Shown here piece after piece: positions 18,344-27,272 of a DNA stretch of 64,000 nt. Under the pieces are notes generated by a model. That model saw nothing but the letters and a program-made list of their open reading frames with translations, was not told the DNA's origin and searched no databases. The translations under genes were made by a program, and so were the position numbers. Numbering within the stretch: position 1 is the stretch's first letter; each line of letters begins with the position of its first letter. This DNA comes from Saprospiraceae bacterium (GTDB lineage Bacteria > Bacteroidota > Bacteroidia > Chitinophagales > Saprospiraceae): the NCBI GenBank assembly GCA_016719615.1, contig JADJYQ010000001.1:532501-596500 (forward strand), given 5' to 3'.

Positions 18344-19513
18344 TCAGCATTTTTGCTTTACCGCAAACATCTCCGCACTGATCCTATCTGCCTGCGTTCT
18401 TCCTTGTCTGCTTAGAATATAGCTTGTTCCATCAAAAAGGATATCTTTTCGGTCGAGTTGGACTTGAATATCTTTTAGAAATTGTGCATAAAATGGTGCA
18501 AAAGTTAGTTGGATGTGTTTTAAGTTGAGGCCTTCAACTCTTCTCAAATTTAATAGGATGTATTCGTTAAAGTGATCCACATCGCTGAGGACTTCGCGCT
18601 CGGAATATGCTTGTTCGATGGAAATATTTTGGATGTATAAGTTGTTGTTTGCAATATTCCAACGGCGGATGACGCCATCGTAGGAATGCGCAGAGGGTCC
18701 AAATCCGAGATATGGCAGTCCTTTCCAGTAGCTGCTGTTGTGCCGTGAACGAAATCCGGGTTTTGCAAAGTTTGAGATTTCGTATGCTTCATATGCGGTG
18801 CCTTCGCAAAAATCGAGAATCTGATACATTTGTTTGACGGTGTGGATGTCTTCGGGCGGTTTGAGGTTTCCGGTTTTATATAAATGAATCAGAGCAGTGC
18901 GTTCTTCGGGTGTAAGGGCATATGCTGAAAAATGAGGGACCTGGAATGTTAGCAATTGGTCGAGATTGAATTGGAGTTTTTCTTTGGACGATGCGGGTAA
19001 ACCATACATGAGATCAATAGTAAAATTCTGATACCCCGCTGATTTTACTTCGATTAAACATGCTTTGGCTTGTTCGGCAGTATGTGAGCGGTTCATCCAA
19101 CCGAGATCTTCTTCATGAAAAGATTGTATGCCAATGCTGAGCCTGTTGATACCCAATTGTAACCAGGTATTTAATTTCAAAGGATCTATGTCATCCGGAT
19201 TGGCTTCCAATGTTATCTCGCAATCACTTTTCACATGGTAATGGTCGTAAATGGTAGCCATTATTTTTTCAAGTGCAGATCCCGATAACAGGGATGGTGT
19301 GCCCCCACCCAAATAAATACTTTGAATGGAATAGGATTTGGCTTCAACTTTCCGAATTTCAATTTCATCGCAAATGGCTTTGTTCATTTCTTCAAGAGTT
19401 TTCAGATTGGTGCTGAAATGAAAATTACAATAAGTACATTTGCGTTTACAGTATGGGATGTGTATATAAATTCCTGCTGAAAGTTTGTTTGCTATGTTCA
19501 GATCTTGTTGCAT
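18344..19513 (-). CDS. hemW: radical SAM haem chaperone HemW (HemN-like)
   Basis: A 389-residue radical SAM protein. The cluster-binding CX3CX2C motif is at Cys22, Cys26 and Cys29 (IPYCKRKCTYCNFHF); the fourth Cys of true coproporphyrinogen dehydrogenase (HemN, CX3CX2CXC) is absent, which points to HemW. Further HemW/HemN features are YLGGGTPSLL, EANPDDI, RLSIGIQSFHEEDL and the C-terminal HemN domain with LNLRRVEGLNL. HemW delivers haem to respiratory proteins. Its start codon shares the palindrome CATG (19511-19514) with the possible start of the divergent barrel gene. Confidence 0.9.
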   Translation of the reverse strand: MQQDLNIANKLSAGIYIHIPYCKRKCTYCNFHFSTNLKTLEEMNKAICDEIEIRKVEAKSYSIQSIYLGGGTPSLLSGSALEKIMATIYDHYHVKSDCEITLEANPDDIDPLKLNTWLQLGINRLSIGIQSFHEEDLGWMNRSHTAEQAKACLIEVKSAGYQNFTIDLMYGLPASSKEKLQFNLDQLLTFQVPHFSAYALTPEERTALIHLYKTGNLKPPEDIHTVKQMYQILDFCEGTAYEAYEISNFAKPGFRSRHNSSYWKGLPYLGFGPSAHSYDGVIRRWNIANNNLYIQNISIEQAYSEREVLSDVDHFNEYILLNLRRVEGLNLKHIQLTFAPFYAQFLKDIQVQLDRKDILFDGTSYILSRQGRTQADRISAEMFAVKQKC

Positions 19514-21260
19514 GGGTGTTTTGTATGTTTATGTTGCATGGATCCTGTGCTTACCTGCTATTTCACAAAAAGGACTTCAATTTCATTTTTTTATCGATCA
19601 AAAGCAATCCACTGAAATTTTTCCAAAAATAAGGGATACTGCTGAATTATCTCATTTTGTCCATCAATGGGTCCTTTTACAGCAAACCGACGGATATCTG
19701 CTGGCAGGTCTTGATTCGATTAAATATCGCAATGATGAAGTTTCGGTTTATTTATTCAAGGGGACCAAATATCAATGGAATTTTAAGGAAGTTTCCGAAT
19801 TAGATTTATCTTTTGAGGATCATGTTTCAAGGTTCAAAGCTGTAAAGACTGATGCAGAAGAAATCTTTACAGATGAATTCAAACAATGGGTGTTACACCA
19901 TGCAGAAAGCGGCTATCCTTTTGCTTTAGCCCATTTATATCCGCTCAGTTTAGCTAAGGACACACTTCAGCTTCGGTTTCATTTGGAAAAGGGCGAAGCA
20001 TTTACTTTTGGCCCTATTCAACAAGGAGATAAGCCCTTGTTTAAAAATTATGTAATACAAAAAATAAGTGGAATATCTCCGGGGTCATTATTCTCTCATT
20101 CAAAAATTCATAAATCAGTTCAGCGCATTTCTCGTTTGGCAAATGTTCAGCAAGAAGCTGAACCATTCATTTATTTTCCTGGAAATATGTGTGTCGTCAA
20201 ATATTATATAAAAGAGAATAAATCTTCCAAATTTGATTTTTTATTGGGATTAAATCCTTTCGATGGACCGAATGGCAGAGAATACAGGCTTACAGGATTG
20301 GGGAATTTGCAGTTGTACAATCTTTTTAAATTGTCGGAGGATATTTATTTGAAATACGAAAATCTCAACGATAATGCACCTAAATTTTTATTGAATTTAA
20401 AATTCCCTTTTCTCCCATATCTCCCGTTTGGTATTCAATACGACCTGAGTTTGTTTCGTTACCGCGAAGCTTATTTTGATTTTAAGCATCAGGCTTTTAT
20501 GGAATTTCCTCTCGATATGAATAGTGGAATTGGAGTAAGTCTCATGAGCCATTCTTCTGATTTGGTGAATCCAGATACTAATTATTTAATTCTTCAGAAA
20601 CGTTTACCACCGGTTTTGGATTTTAATTATTTTTCGGTAGGTGTACGAATCAGCCATCAGAATCTGAATCATTTATGGCTACCCACCAAAGGTTCAAAAC
20701 TCATTGCGGAATTACATTATGGAAAAAAGTCTTATGCAACGCATCCCTTATTTTTAGAATATGAGTCTGAACAGATCAAAGTACAGGAGCAATTTGATAG
20801 TTTAAATTTAAATGATCGTCAGGCCAGATTTCGTGTACAGTTGGACAATTATACAGGCGTTGGAAACAGGAGTGTGATAAAAATGGCTTTCACTTCTGAG
20901 GGCTTTTTGGGAAATTCCTTCATTGTCGACAACGAACGATTTAGATTAGGTGGTGCCCAAAATTTAAGAGGATTTGATGAAGATTTTTATCTGGCATCCG
21001 CTTATGCGATGGCTAGTTTGGAGTATCGCTATTTATTGGATCGACAGAGTTACCTGAGTCTGTTTCACGATCTGGGCTTTTTGAGACAAAATGAAAAAAA
21101 TAGTGAAATTTGGAATACCTATAATGGATCTGGTTTAGGTATTCATTTTACAACTCCGGTCGGTCTGTTTTCTTTGCAATATGCAATTGGTACAAGTCCA
21201 GATGTAAGCTTTAATTTAGGAAATGGAAAAATTCATTTTGGATATTCTGCATTGTTTTAA
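19512..21260 (+). CDS. BamA/TamA-like outer-membrane beta-barrel protein
   Basis: With the ATG at 19512 the protein has 582 residues and starts with a signal peptide (VLYVYVAWILCLPAISQ); an ATG nine codons earlier adds an unlikely CCM-containing prefix. Residues about 60-230 could hold one or two POTRA-like folds (LRFHLEKGEAFTFGPI, KISGISPGSLFSHSKIHKSV). The C-terminal 330 residues form a barrel of the Omp85 type, with the RLGGAQNLRGFDEDF segment matching the conserved RGF loop motif. Such proteins insert or translocate outer-membrane proteins. The gene starts within four bases of hemW on the opposite strand, so any promoter must lie inside hemW or overlap it. Confidence 0.75.
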   Translation: MGVLYVYVAWILCLPAISQKGLQFHFFIDQKQSTEIFPKIRDTAELSHFVHQWVLLQQTDGYLLAGLDSIKYRNDEVSVYLFKGTKYQWNFKEVSELDLSFEDHVSRFKAVKTDAEEIFTDEFKQWVLHHAESGYPFALAHLYPLSLAKDTLQLRFHLEKGEAFTFGPIQQGDKPLFKNYVIQKISGISPGSLFSHSKIHKSVQRISRLANVQQEAEPFIYFPGNMCVVKYYIKENKSSKFDFLLGLNPFDGPNGREYRLTGLGNLQLYNLFKLSEDIYLKYENLNDNAPKFLLNLKFPFLPYLPFGIQYDLSLFRYREAYFDFKHQAFMEFPLDMNSGIGVSLMSHSSDLVNPDTNYLILQKRLPPVLDFNYFSVGVRISHQNLNHLWLPTKGSKLIAELHYGKKSYATHPLFLEYESEQIKVQEQFDSLNLNDRQARFRVQLDNYTGVGNRSVIKMAFTSEGFLGNSFIVDNERFRLGGAQNLRGFDEDFYLASAYAMASLEYRYLLDRQSYLSLFHDLGFLRQNEKNSEIWNTYNGSGLGIHFTTPVGLFSLQYAIGTSPDVSFNLGNGKIHFGYSALF

Positions 21261-21277
21261 ATAGAAGAATAATCTCC

Positions 21278-22195
21278 TCATTTGAAAATTCCAGATTTCA
21301 CTCTTCTCGCGAAATTTATAATTTTACAAAGCAATGCTTCATTCCAAATATATTGATAATAGTATTCTTCGGTAGCTCCAAATCCTTTCATAAAGTAAGC
21401 AACACCGGGTATCATACTACCTTCAAAATCCAGGATTTTATTTGAGTTTGCTTGGTCTTTGATCAATTGATCCAGGATAGCATGCATTGCATATTTTTCT
21501 TTTCCTTCTTCACTTGCGAATGATAAGTGATAAACATACCGATCCTTATAATCAGATAAAAAACATGCAGCCAAAATTTCTCCCTTTATATTTTGAGCTT
21601 GAAATATCAGTCCATGTCCCCGGTCCATACATGCTTTTATCAAAGCGTTGAGATGGTCGGCCGACTTATATTTTGCTGGGATGTCTTTGTGACTATGCAG
21701 GCGATATAATTTTGTAAAATTTTGAAAATCCTGAGTCTTTGAAATGATGATTTCTTGTTTTTGTGCAAATTTTATATTCAGTTTATGTCCTTTGTGGTAG
21801 TGTTGGTAAATTTCTTCGTAAGTTTTGTTGAGTGCGAGTATGTAATTATTCCTCTTCGATTTCTCTATATTTAAAACCACACAGTCGATATCCTGCGGGA
21901 GACAAATGTTGCCACAGGAATATTTAGTGTGTAAACTGCGTAGAAGTGATTCAGCCTCAAAAAGGTTTAATTCTGCGCATTCAATTTTTTGCATGAAGGG
22001 CGGAATGTAGGCATGCCAGATACCGAGTTTTTTGTTTAAAGGAATGTAGTACTGATGTTTATTTAATGGAATGGTCTGCACCCATTCAGCGAGCAAAGAG
22101 ATAAACCATTGTTGTTGTGTGATGTGTTTTGGCTCATAGCTGGATATGGATAAATACAACTCATTTTGTATATGGATTTTTTCCGGTAACTGCAT
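21278..22195 (-). CDS. GNAT/FemAB-like acyltransferase
   Basis: A 305-residue protein without signal or membrane segment. The central part (KLNIKFAQKQEIIISKTQDF ... YRLHSHKDIPAKYKSADHLNALI) and the following GEILAACFLSDYKDRYVYHL and FEGSMIPGVAYFMKGFGATE segments resemble the acetyltransferase fold of FemAB-like proteins common in Bacteroidota. FemAB relatives attach amino acids or acyl groups to cell-wall or lipid substrates; the substrate here cannot be read. It follows the O-methyltransferase gene by ten bases on the same strand, so they probably share a transcript. Confidence 0.55.
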   Translation of the reverse strand: MQLPEKIHIQNELYLSISSYEPKHITQQQWFISLLAEWVQTIPLNKHQYYIPLNKKLGIWHAYIPPFMQKIECAELNLFEAESLLRSLHTKYSCGNICLPQDIDCVVLNIEKSKRNNYILALNKTYEEIYQHYHKGHKLNIKFAQKQEIIISKTQDFQNFTKLYRLHSHKDIPAKYKSADHLNALIKACMDRGHGLIFQAQNIKGEILAACFLSDYKDRYVYHLSFASEEGKEKYAMHAILDQLIKDQANSNKILDFEGSMIPGVAYFMKGFGATEEYYYQYIWNEALLCKIINFARRVKSGIFK

Positions 22196-22205
22196 TTTAT
22201 GAAGT

Positions 22206-22847
22206 CTATTTTTTAATAGAAATACTTAGTCCATCTCTTACCGGAAGAATAAATGTTTCCCAATTAAGGGAAACTTTCAGAGTTTCATTATAACGATGTA
22301 ATGTTAAAGTCTCCGCATCCTGTTGAGGATTTAATACTTTTCCATACCATAATACATTGTCTGCAATGAGAATACTACCGCTTTGCATAATCGGTTCCAG
22401 GCATTCCAAAAATGCTAAATATTTTAATTTGGAAGCATCCAAAAATACCAGGTCCCATTCCAAATTCAATTGCGGAATAATCTCCAAAGCATCGCCTTTG
22501 TGCCAGATAATTTTATGAAACAATGGATCGCCTGATAATATTTTCTCACGGATATGATCATAATCGTTAGTAATTTCAATCGAATGTACTAGTCCATTAG
22601 CAGAGAGCCCTTCTGCTAAACACATAGCGCTGTAACCTGTAAAACTTCCGATATCTAGAACGTGTTTTGGCTTTTTAAGCTTTGAAATGAAACTTAAAAT
22701 TCTGCCTTGCAGTTTTCCTGAAATCATTTGTGGGGAAGTGGTATTCAAGAATGTACTCCTTTCCAATTGATGTAAAACTTCACTTTCCGGATGGCTCAGG
22801 TTTTCACAATACGATATAAGTTGCTTAAGATATGTTGGATCCACCAT
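22206..22847 (-). CDS. O-methyltransferase, class I SAM-dependent (COMT-like)
   Basis: A 213-residue Rossmann methyltransferase of the bacterial caffeoyl-CoA/catechol O-methyltransferase-like family. The SAM site is HVLDIGSFTGYSAMCLAEGL at about residue 60, with the acidic ribose-binding SIEI motif after it, WDLVFLDASKLKYL (metal-binding Asp) near 135, and ILIADNVLWYGKVL containing the second metal-ligand Asp-Asn. Length and motifs are complete. It starts one base before the stop of the giant adhesin gene, so it lies at the end of that minus-strand run. Small-molecule phenolic or enediolate substrates are typical, but the real one is unknown. Confidence 0.85.
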   Translation of the reverse strand: MVDPTYLKQLISYCENLSHPESEVLHQLERSTFLNTTSPQMISGKLQGRILSFISKLKKPKHVLDIGSFTGYSAMCLAEGLSANGLVHSIEITNDYDHIREKILSGDPLFHKIIWHKGDALEIIPQLNLEWDLVFLDASKLKYLAFLECLEPIMQSGSILIADNVLWYGKVLNPQQDAETLTLHRYNETLKVSLNWETFILPVRDGLSISIKK

Positions 22848-25800
22848 TTAATCTAATAGTGTAATATCACCGGTTAAAATTTTGCGTTCACCGTTTTCCA
22901 ACAGTTCGACAACATAGAGGTAAACTCCCGGTAAATGTTTCTTTCCATCAGAGCTGATTCCATTCCAGCCATGATCTGGCGCATTGGAAGGAAACTTTTC
23001 ATTAAAGAAAACTCTGTTGCCCCAGCGATCATAAATGCTTAAGGATTCAATGTTGGTTCCGGAACCAAAATCTATGGGATAGAAAAAGTCATTGATGTTG
23101 TCTCCGTTGGGTGAAAATACATTCGGGAACCAAACTTTGCTTTCTTTTTTAATTTTTACCGTAATGAAGGCTTCTGCACTACATCCATTGCTATCGGTAA
23201 CCGTTACGCGTATCGTTTCTTCATAATTTGCAGTGAGGGTGGGCGTTAGGCAATCATTGCAATCCAACTGACCTGATGGATCCCATTTTATTGTTTTTAT
23301 TTTACCAGGATCTGTAAGAATGCTTAGAATGAGTTGTGCCTTTTCATTTTCTTTTAATTGTAGGAGCGGCGGCAGTGCGATTTGTACACTATCTTCTTTT
23401 TTAATTTCGGTTTGAATTCCAAATGTGCAACCTATCGCATCCTTGACAAGTAATTGATAACTACCGGGTGTTAGATTCCTTGTAGCGAGATCACTAAAAA
23501 AACTAAGGCCATTGTCCAGAGAATATAAATAGGGAGCTTTGCCTCCGCTTATCTGCTGTATCAAAATGCGACCTGTAGGATCTGCACAGTTGGCATTTTG
23601 TACAGATGTAATGACTGAATGGATGCGTTGCGTATCCTGAATAATTTGTACTGAATCTGTCGTTCGGCATCCGGTTCTTGGATTGATAATTGTACACACA
23701 TACCATCCCGGATTTGGAGTATTGAATTGAGGCAGTGTATAATTAAACCCATTGGGTCCCCGCCAGATCATATTAAAACCTTGCAGTGTTGAAGACGCTT
23801 TCACCGGAACTATACTTCTCAGACAATTGAGGGTATCTGCAGAAATGCTTAAATCAGGTTTGTTTGTGTCCTGAACAATTTGGACAAATTTGGTGAGGGT
23901 ACAGCCGCTCGAATTTTTAACGCTCAGCTGGTAAACTCCGCCAATCATGATCACAGGATTTTTCAGTAAACTTTTAAACTGTGCTGGTCCTGTCCAATCA
24001 AATTCCAAATCGTTATCATTGGTATTTAAGATTAAACTCAGATTTTTTTTCAGACAATTTAAGGTGTCGGCCATTAAAGTAAAATCAGGTAATTTTCGGG
24101 TATCCAGGATTGCAATGCTATCTTCTGAAATGCAACCAAATTTATTGGTGAATATTAATTTATAAGATCCGGCATTTTGAATGGAGATGGAATCAGCAGA
24201 AATTTGATTTCCACCGGGTAAAAGCCAGCTGTAGCTTCCATTTTGCTTTGGTATATTTATTTTTAGAAAGAGCAAACTGTCTTTGCAACTGAGTGTATCG
24301 TTGGATGCAAATATCTGAACCGGTGACTTTTGATTAAATTGAAAAATGTAAAGCTGAGCCATATTTTCACAGCCCAGACTATCAATTATTTTTATAGTAT
24401 ATAATCCGGAATCAATGACTTCAGGAGAAAGTGAGTTGCTGAAAAATCCATTGGGACCTGTCCATTCAAAGCGAACGCCGGTGCTTTGCGTGAAAGCGTT
24501 CAGCGACAATTTTTGTTTGATGCAAGTCAATGTATCGTTTTGTGTTTGAATATCCGGTATTTTATCCTTTTGAATGACGACTATACTGTCTTCATATGTG
24601 CAGCCATTTTCAGCCGTTAGCAGAATCTTATAGATACCGCCGTTGGTTATCGCCGCGGTGGAATCCTTACTGCTGAATCCCAAAGGACCAATCCATGAAA
24701 GGGATAGGGTATTTGAGGATATATTTTGAGCGCGAAGCGTTGCTGAGGATTTGCAGGTAATGGTATCAGCCGAAAGTTGTGCGAATGGTTTTTGAAGGTC
24801 TTCGACAATGCTTATTTCAAAACTGGAGGTGCAACCGTTTTCTGCAGTTGTGGTAAGTGTATATTTTCCTGCGGTGGATGTTGTGATATTTTTTTGGTTG
24901 GAAGTAAACGCGTTAGGTCCGGACCAAAGATAAGATTTTGTATTGGCGTCGTCTGTGACTGTTGGACTAACAAACGTTCGTAAGCAATTGAGGGTGTCAG
25001 CAGAGACCTGAAGTTGTGGTTTTATTTTGTCTTCGACAATCTGACTTATTGCAGAGCTGGTGCAGCCATTTAGGGCCGTTACCATCAAAGTATAGCTTCC
25101 GGGTTGATGGGTTGTTGGATTTGGTAAGTTTGATGTAAACGCATTAGGTCCGGACCAACTAAACATTTGTGCATTAAGGTTTAAACTCATTAAGACCAGG
25201 CTATCTTTTAAGCAATTGAGTGTATCCGGAAAAAGCTGAACAAAAGGTGCCATCGTGTCTATAGATACTGTAAGATTTTTCGAGACTTCACAACCGTTCG
25301 ATCCTTTAACTTTAAACTGATAGGTTCCCGGAATATTTACTTGAATCATGTTTTGATTTGGGATCGTGCCCATGGGAGTGATCCATTCAAAACTCGATCC
25401 CACCGTAGTAGTCTGGCCATTGAGATCAATTGTTTTTTGACTACAATTAATGGTATCATTCCCCGAAATTTGGATATCTGGCACATCCGAATTTTTTACA
25501 ACAAAAATTGAATCAGTAGCTTTGCAACTGTCTTTTGTAATTACATCTACGTAATACCAACCTCCATCTGTAACACTGGGTTTTCTACTTGAAGAAGTAT
25601 AATTGTTGGGTCCTGACCATAACACAGTTGCGGACGTATCCGTGACCAGATTTATTTGAATAGAATTTATAGAACAGGTAATGGTGTCTGCCGATAGTTG
25701 CAGTGTTAAATTACTGACGCTTGATTTTACATAAAATGAATCCAACTCTTTGCAACCAAAACTATCTTTAGTAGTTAGATAATACCAACCCGTATCGCGA

Positions 25801-27272
25801 ACAATAACTTTAGAAGAACTATCTTTTGTAAAACCAGAGGGTCCGGTCCAATCATAATCCGGTTTTTTTGCAATGGAATTTGCTTCCAGAAAAATGCTGT
25901 CTTTAGAACAAGTCAAACTATCTCCAATGATTTCCGCTTCAATGATCGTCCTGTTGTCTTTGACTTCTACTTTAGCCGTGTTTTCACAGCCATAAGTGTC
26001 GGTGACTTTTACAAAATATTCTCCCGGCTCTTTGATATTTAAATTGATGGCCTTGGTACTAAAATATCCATTTGGGCCATTCCATTCAAAATTGGGCCCG
26101 ATGGATTTTGATGTCGCTTCAATTCTTGCAACATCATTCAGACAATCGATATCAGTATTTTTTGTAAATACGTCCGGTGGCTTGACGCTGCCTTTTACTT
26201 CAATCATGGCTTCTGTTTCACAGCCAAATTCGCCCATTATCTTAAGCGTGTAAACTCCCGGAGAATCGACCACAGGATTGAGCGTATTATCGCCACTCAC
26301 AATTTTACCATTATTCGTTGACCATTTGTATGTGATTCCGGGACCTTGTGTGGATCCGGAGGCATCCAAAGAAATGGGCCTGTTGAGGCAATTAATTTCA
26401 TCCGGTAAAGTAATGTCGGCAAGTAATTCATACACAGTAACGGTCAATTCATCTTTTTCTTCGCAGCATTCTCGCACAACTATATCATCAATCGAACACA
26501 TGCTAGCTGGACCCTGACCGCCATAATTTGCAAAACAAATATTTGCTGAAGTAGCCGCACCGCTGTTCCACGTAAAATTACCTGTTGCTTCCAAACATAA
26601 ACCACTTATAGCATCAACAGTACCGATTAAATTTCCATTGATCTTTAATCCGATGGTTGGGGGAGAACCGAAAATATATAAGATACCAAATACCTTATAA
26701 TCAATTTTGTATTCTGTATTAGGATTCACGTTAATGGTTTGACACCAAATATTTGTGCCGGATCCTGTTGGTGTGATTACCATTGTAAAAGCACCTATGC
26801 TTGGAGTGCAACCAAAAGCTTGTGCGATTTGAGGCACACTCATGATCATATAACCTCCGGTTGAAGTGATGAGGTTATTTACATTGGTGTATGGGGTGTA
26901 TTGACTGGTGGAAGGTGCCAGGTTTCCTGTTTCAAAACCACCATTAGATATCAGATTTGCTGAAGTTGCTTTTGCAGTTAAAGTATAAGTGGTGGTTGAA
27001 CTTGGATTTGCAATGGGATTTAAAACATTTGGATTGCTCAATCCATCAAATGGCTCCCAACTATAATTGGTAGTACCATTAACCATAGCATTGAGTTGTT
27101 TGCCTTTTCCCGAACAAATGGTAATATCGGGGCCTGCATTTACCGTAATTCCACAAGCATTTGGCATCGCATAGATTTTTTCAAAATTCCCGAATGCTTG
27201 TTGAGCCTTTACATCTGGAATTGAAAAAACACAAAATGTAAAAAGTAAATACCTCGTAAGCCTTACACTCAT
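22848..27272 (-). CDS. giant repeat adhesin with SprB repeat and CHU_C (T9SS type B) tail
   Basis: The ATG at 27272 is preferred to one 30 codons upstream because it precedes a signal peptide (YLLFTFCVFSIPDVKAQ) and overlaps the upstream stop by four bases. The protein has about 1474 residues. After an Ig-like start and a carbohydrate-binding-like module (NLISNGGFETGN ... IDDIVVRECC), about 12 Ig/PKD-like units follow, each with the pattern DTLNCLK..., then W(S/T)GPNGF, then GCxx. One SprB repeat comes next, then a CHU_C gliding-type tail (VWFPNVFSPNGDNINDFFYP ... GVYLYVVEL). It is predicted to be secreted by T9SS to the surface for adhesion or gliding. Its gene is a paralogue of the next one upstream. 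Confidence 0.88.
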   Translation of the reverse strand: MSVRLTRYLLFTFCVFSIPDVKAQQAFGNFEKIYAMPNACGITVNAGPDITICSGKGKQLNAMVNGTTNYSWEPFDGLSNPNVLNPIANPSSTTTYTLTAKATSANLISNGGFETGNLAPSTSQYTPYTNVNNLITSTGGYMIMSVPQIAQAFGCTPSIGAFTMVITPTGSGTNIWCQTINVNPNTEYKIDYKVFGILYIFGSPPTIGLKINGNLIGTVDAISGLCLEATGNFTWNSGAATSANICFANYGGQGPASMCSIDDIVVRECCEEKDELTVTVYELLADITLPDEINCLNRPISLDASGSTQGPGITYKWSTNNGKIVSGDNTLNPVVDSPGVYTLKIMGEFGCETEAMIEVKGSVKPPDVFTKNTDIDCLNDVARIEATSKSIGPNFEWNGPNGYFSTKAINLNIKEPGEYFVKVTDTYGCENTAKVEVKDNRTIIEAEIIGDSLTCSKDSIFLEANSIAKKPDYDWTGPSGFTKDSSSKVIVRDTGWYYLTTKDSFGCKELDSFYVKSSVSNLTLQLSADTITCSINSIQINLVTDTSATVLWSGPNNYTSSSRKPSVTDGGWYYVDVITKDSCKATDSIFVVKNSDVPDIQISGNDTINCSQKTIDLNGQTTTVGSSFEWITPMGTIPNQNMIQVNIPGTYQFKVKGSNGCEVSKNLTVSIDTMAPFVQLFPDTLNCLKDSLVLMSLNLNAQMFSWSGPNAFTSNLPNPTTHQPGSYTLMVTALNGCTSSAISQIVEDKIKPQLQVSADTLNCLRTFVSPTVTDDANTKSYLWSGPNAFTSNQKNITTSTAGKYTLTTTAENGCTSSFEISIVEDLQKPFAQLSADTITCKSSATLRAQNISSNTLSLSWIGPLGFSSKDSTAAITNGGIYKILLTAENGCTYEDSIVVIQKDKIPDIQTQNDTLTCIKQKLSLNAFTQSTGVRFEWTGPNGFFSNSLSPEVIDSGLYTIKIIDSLGCENMAQLYIFQFNQKSPVQIFASNDTLSCKDSLLFLKINIPKQNGSYSWLLPGGNQISADSISIQNAGSYKLIFTNKFGCISEDSIAILDTRKLPDFTLMADTLNCLKKNLSLILNTNDNDLEFDWTGPAQFKSLLKNPVIMIGGVYQLSVKNSSGCTLTKFVQIVQDTNKPDLSISADTLNCLRSIVPVKASSTLQGFNMIWRGPNGFNYTLPQFNTPNPGWYVCTIINPRTGCRTTDSVQIIQDTQRIHSVITSVQNANCADPTGRILIQQISGGKAPYLYSLDNGLSFFSDLATRNLTPGSYQLLVKDAIGCTFGIQTEIKKEDSVQIALPPLLQLKENEKAQLILSILTDPGKIKTIKWDPSGQLDCNDCLTPTLTANYEETIRVTVTDSNGCSAEAFITVKIKKESKVWFPNVFSPNGDNINDFFYPIDFGSGTNIESLSIYDRWGNRVFFNEKFPSNAPDHGWNGISSDGKKHLPGVYLYVVELLENGERKILTGDITLLD

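Noticed and set aside
22848..27272. Antisense open frames of 60-90 codons inside the adhesin genes
   Set aside because: They are shadows of the repetitive coding strand (several repeat at the same place in each Ig-like unit) and show no start signals or family features.
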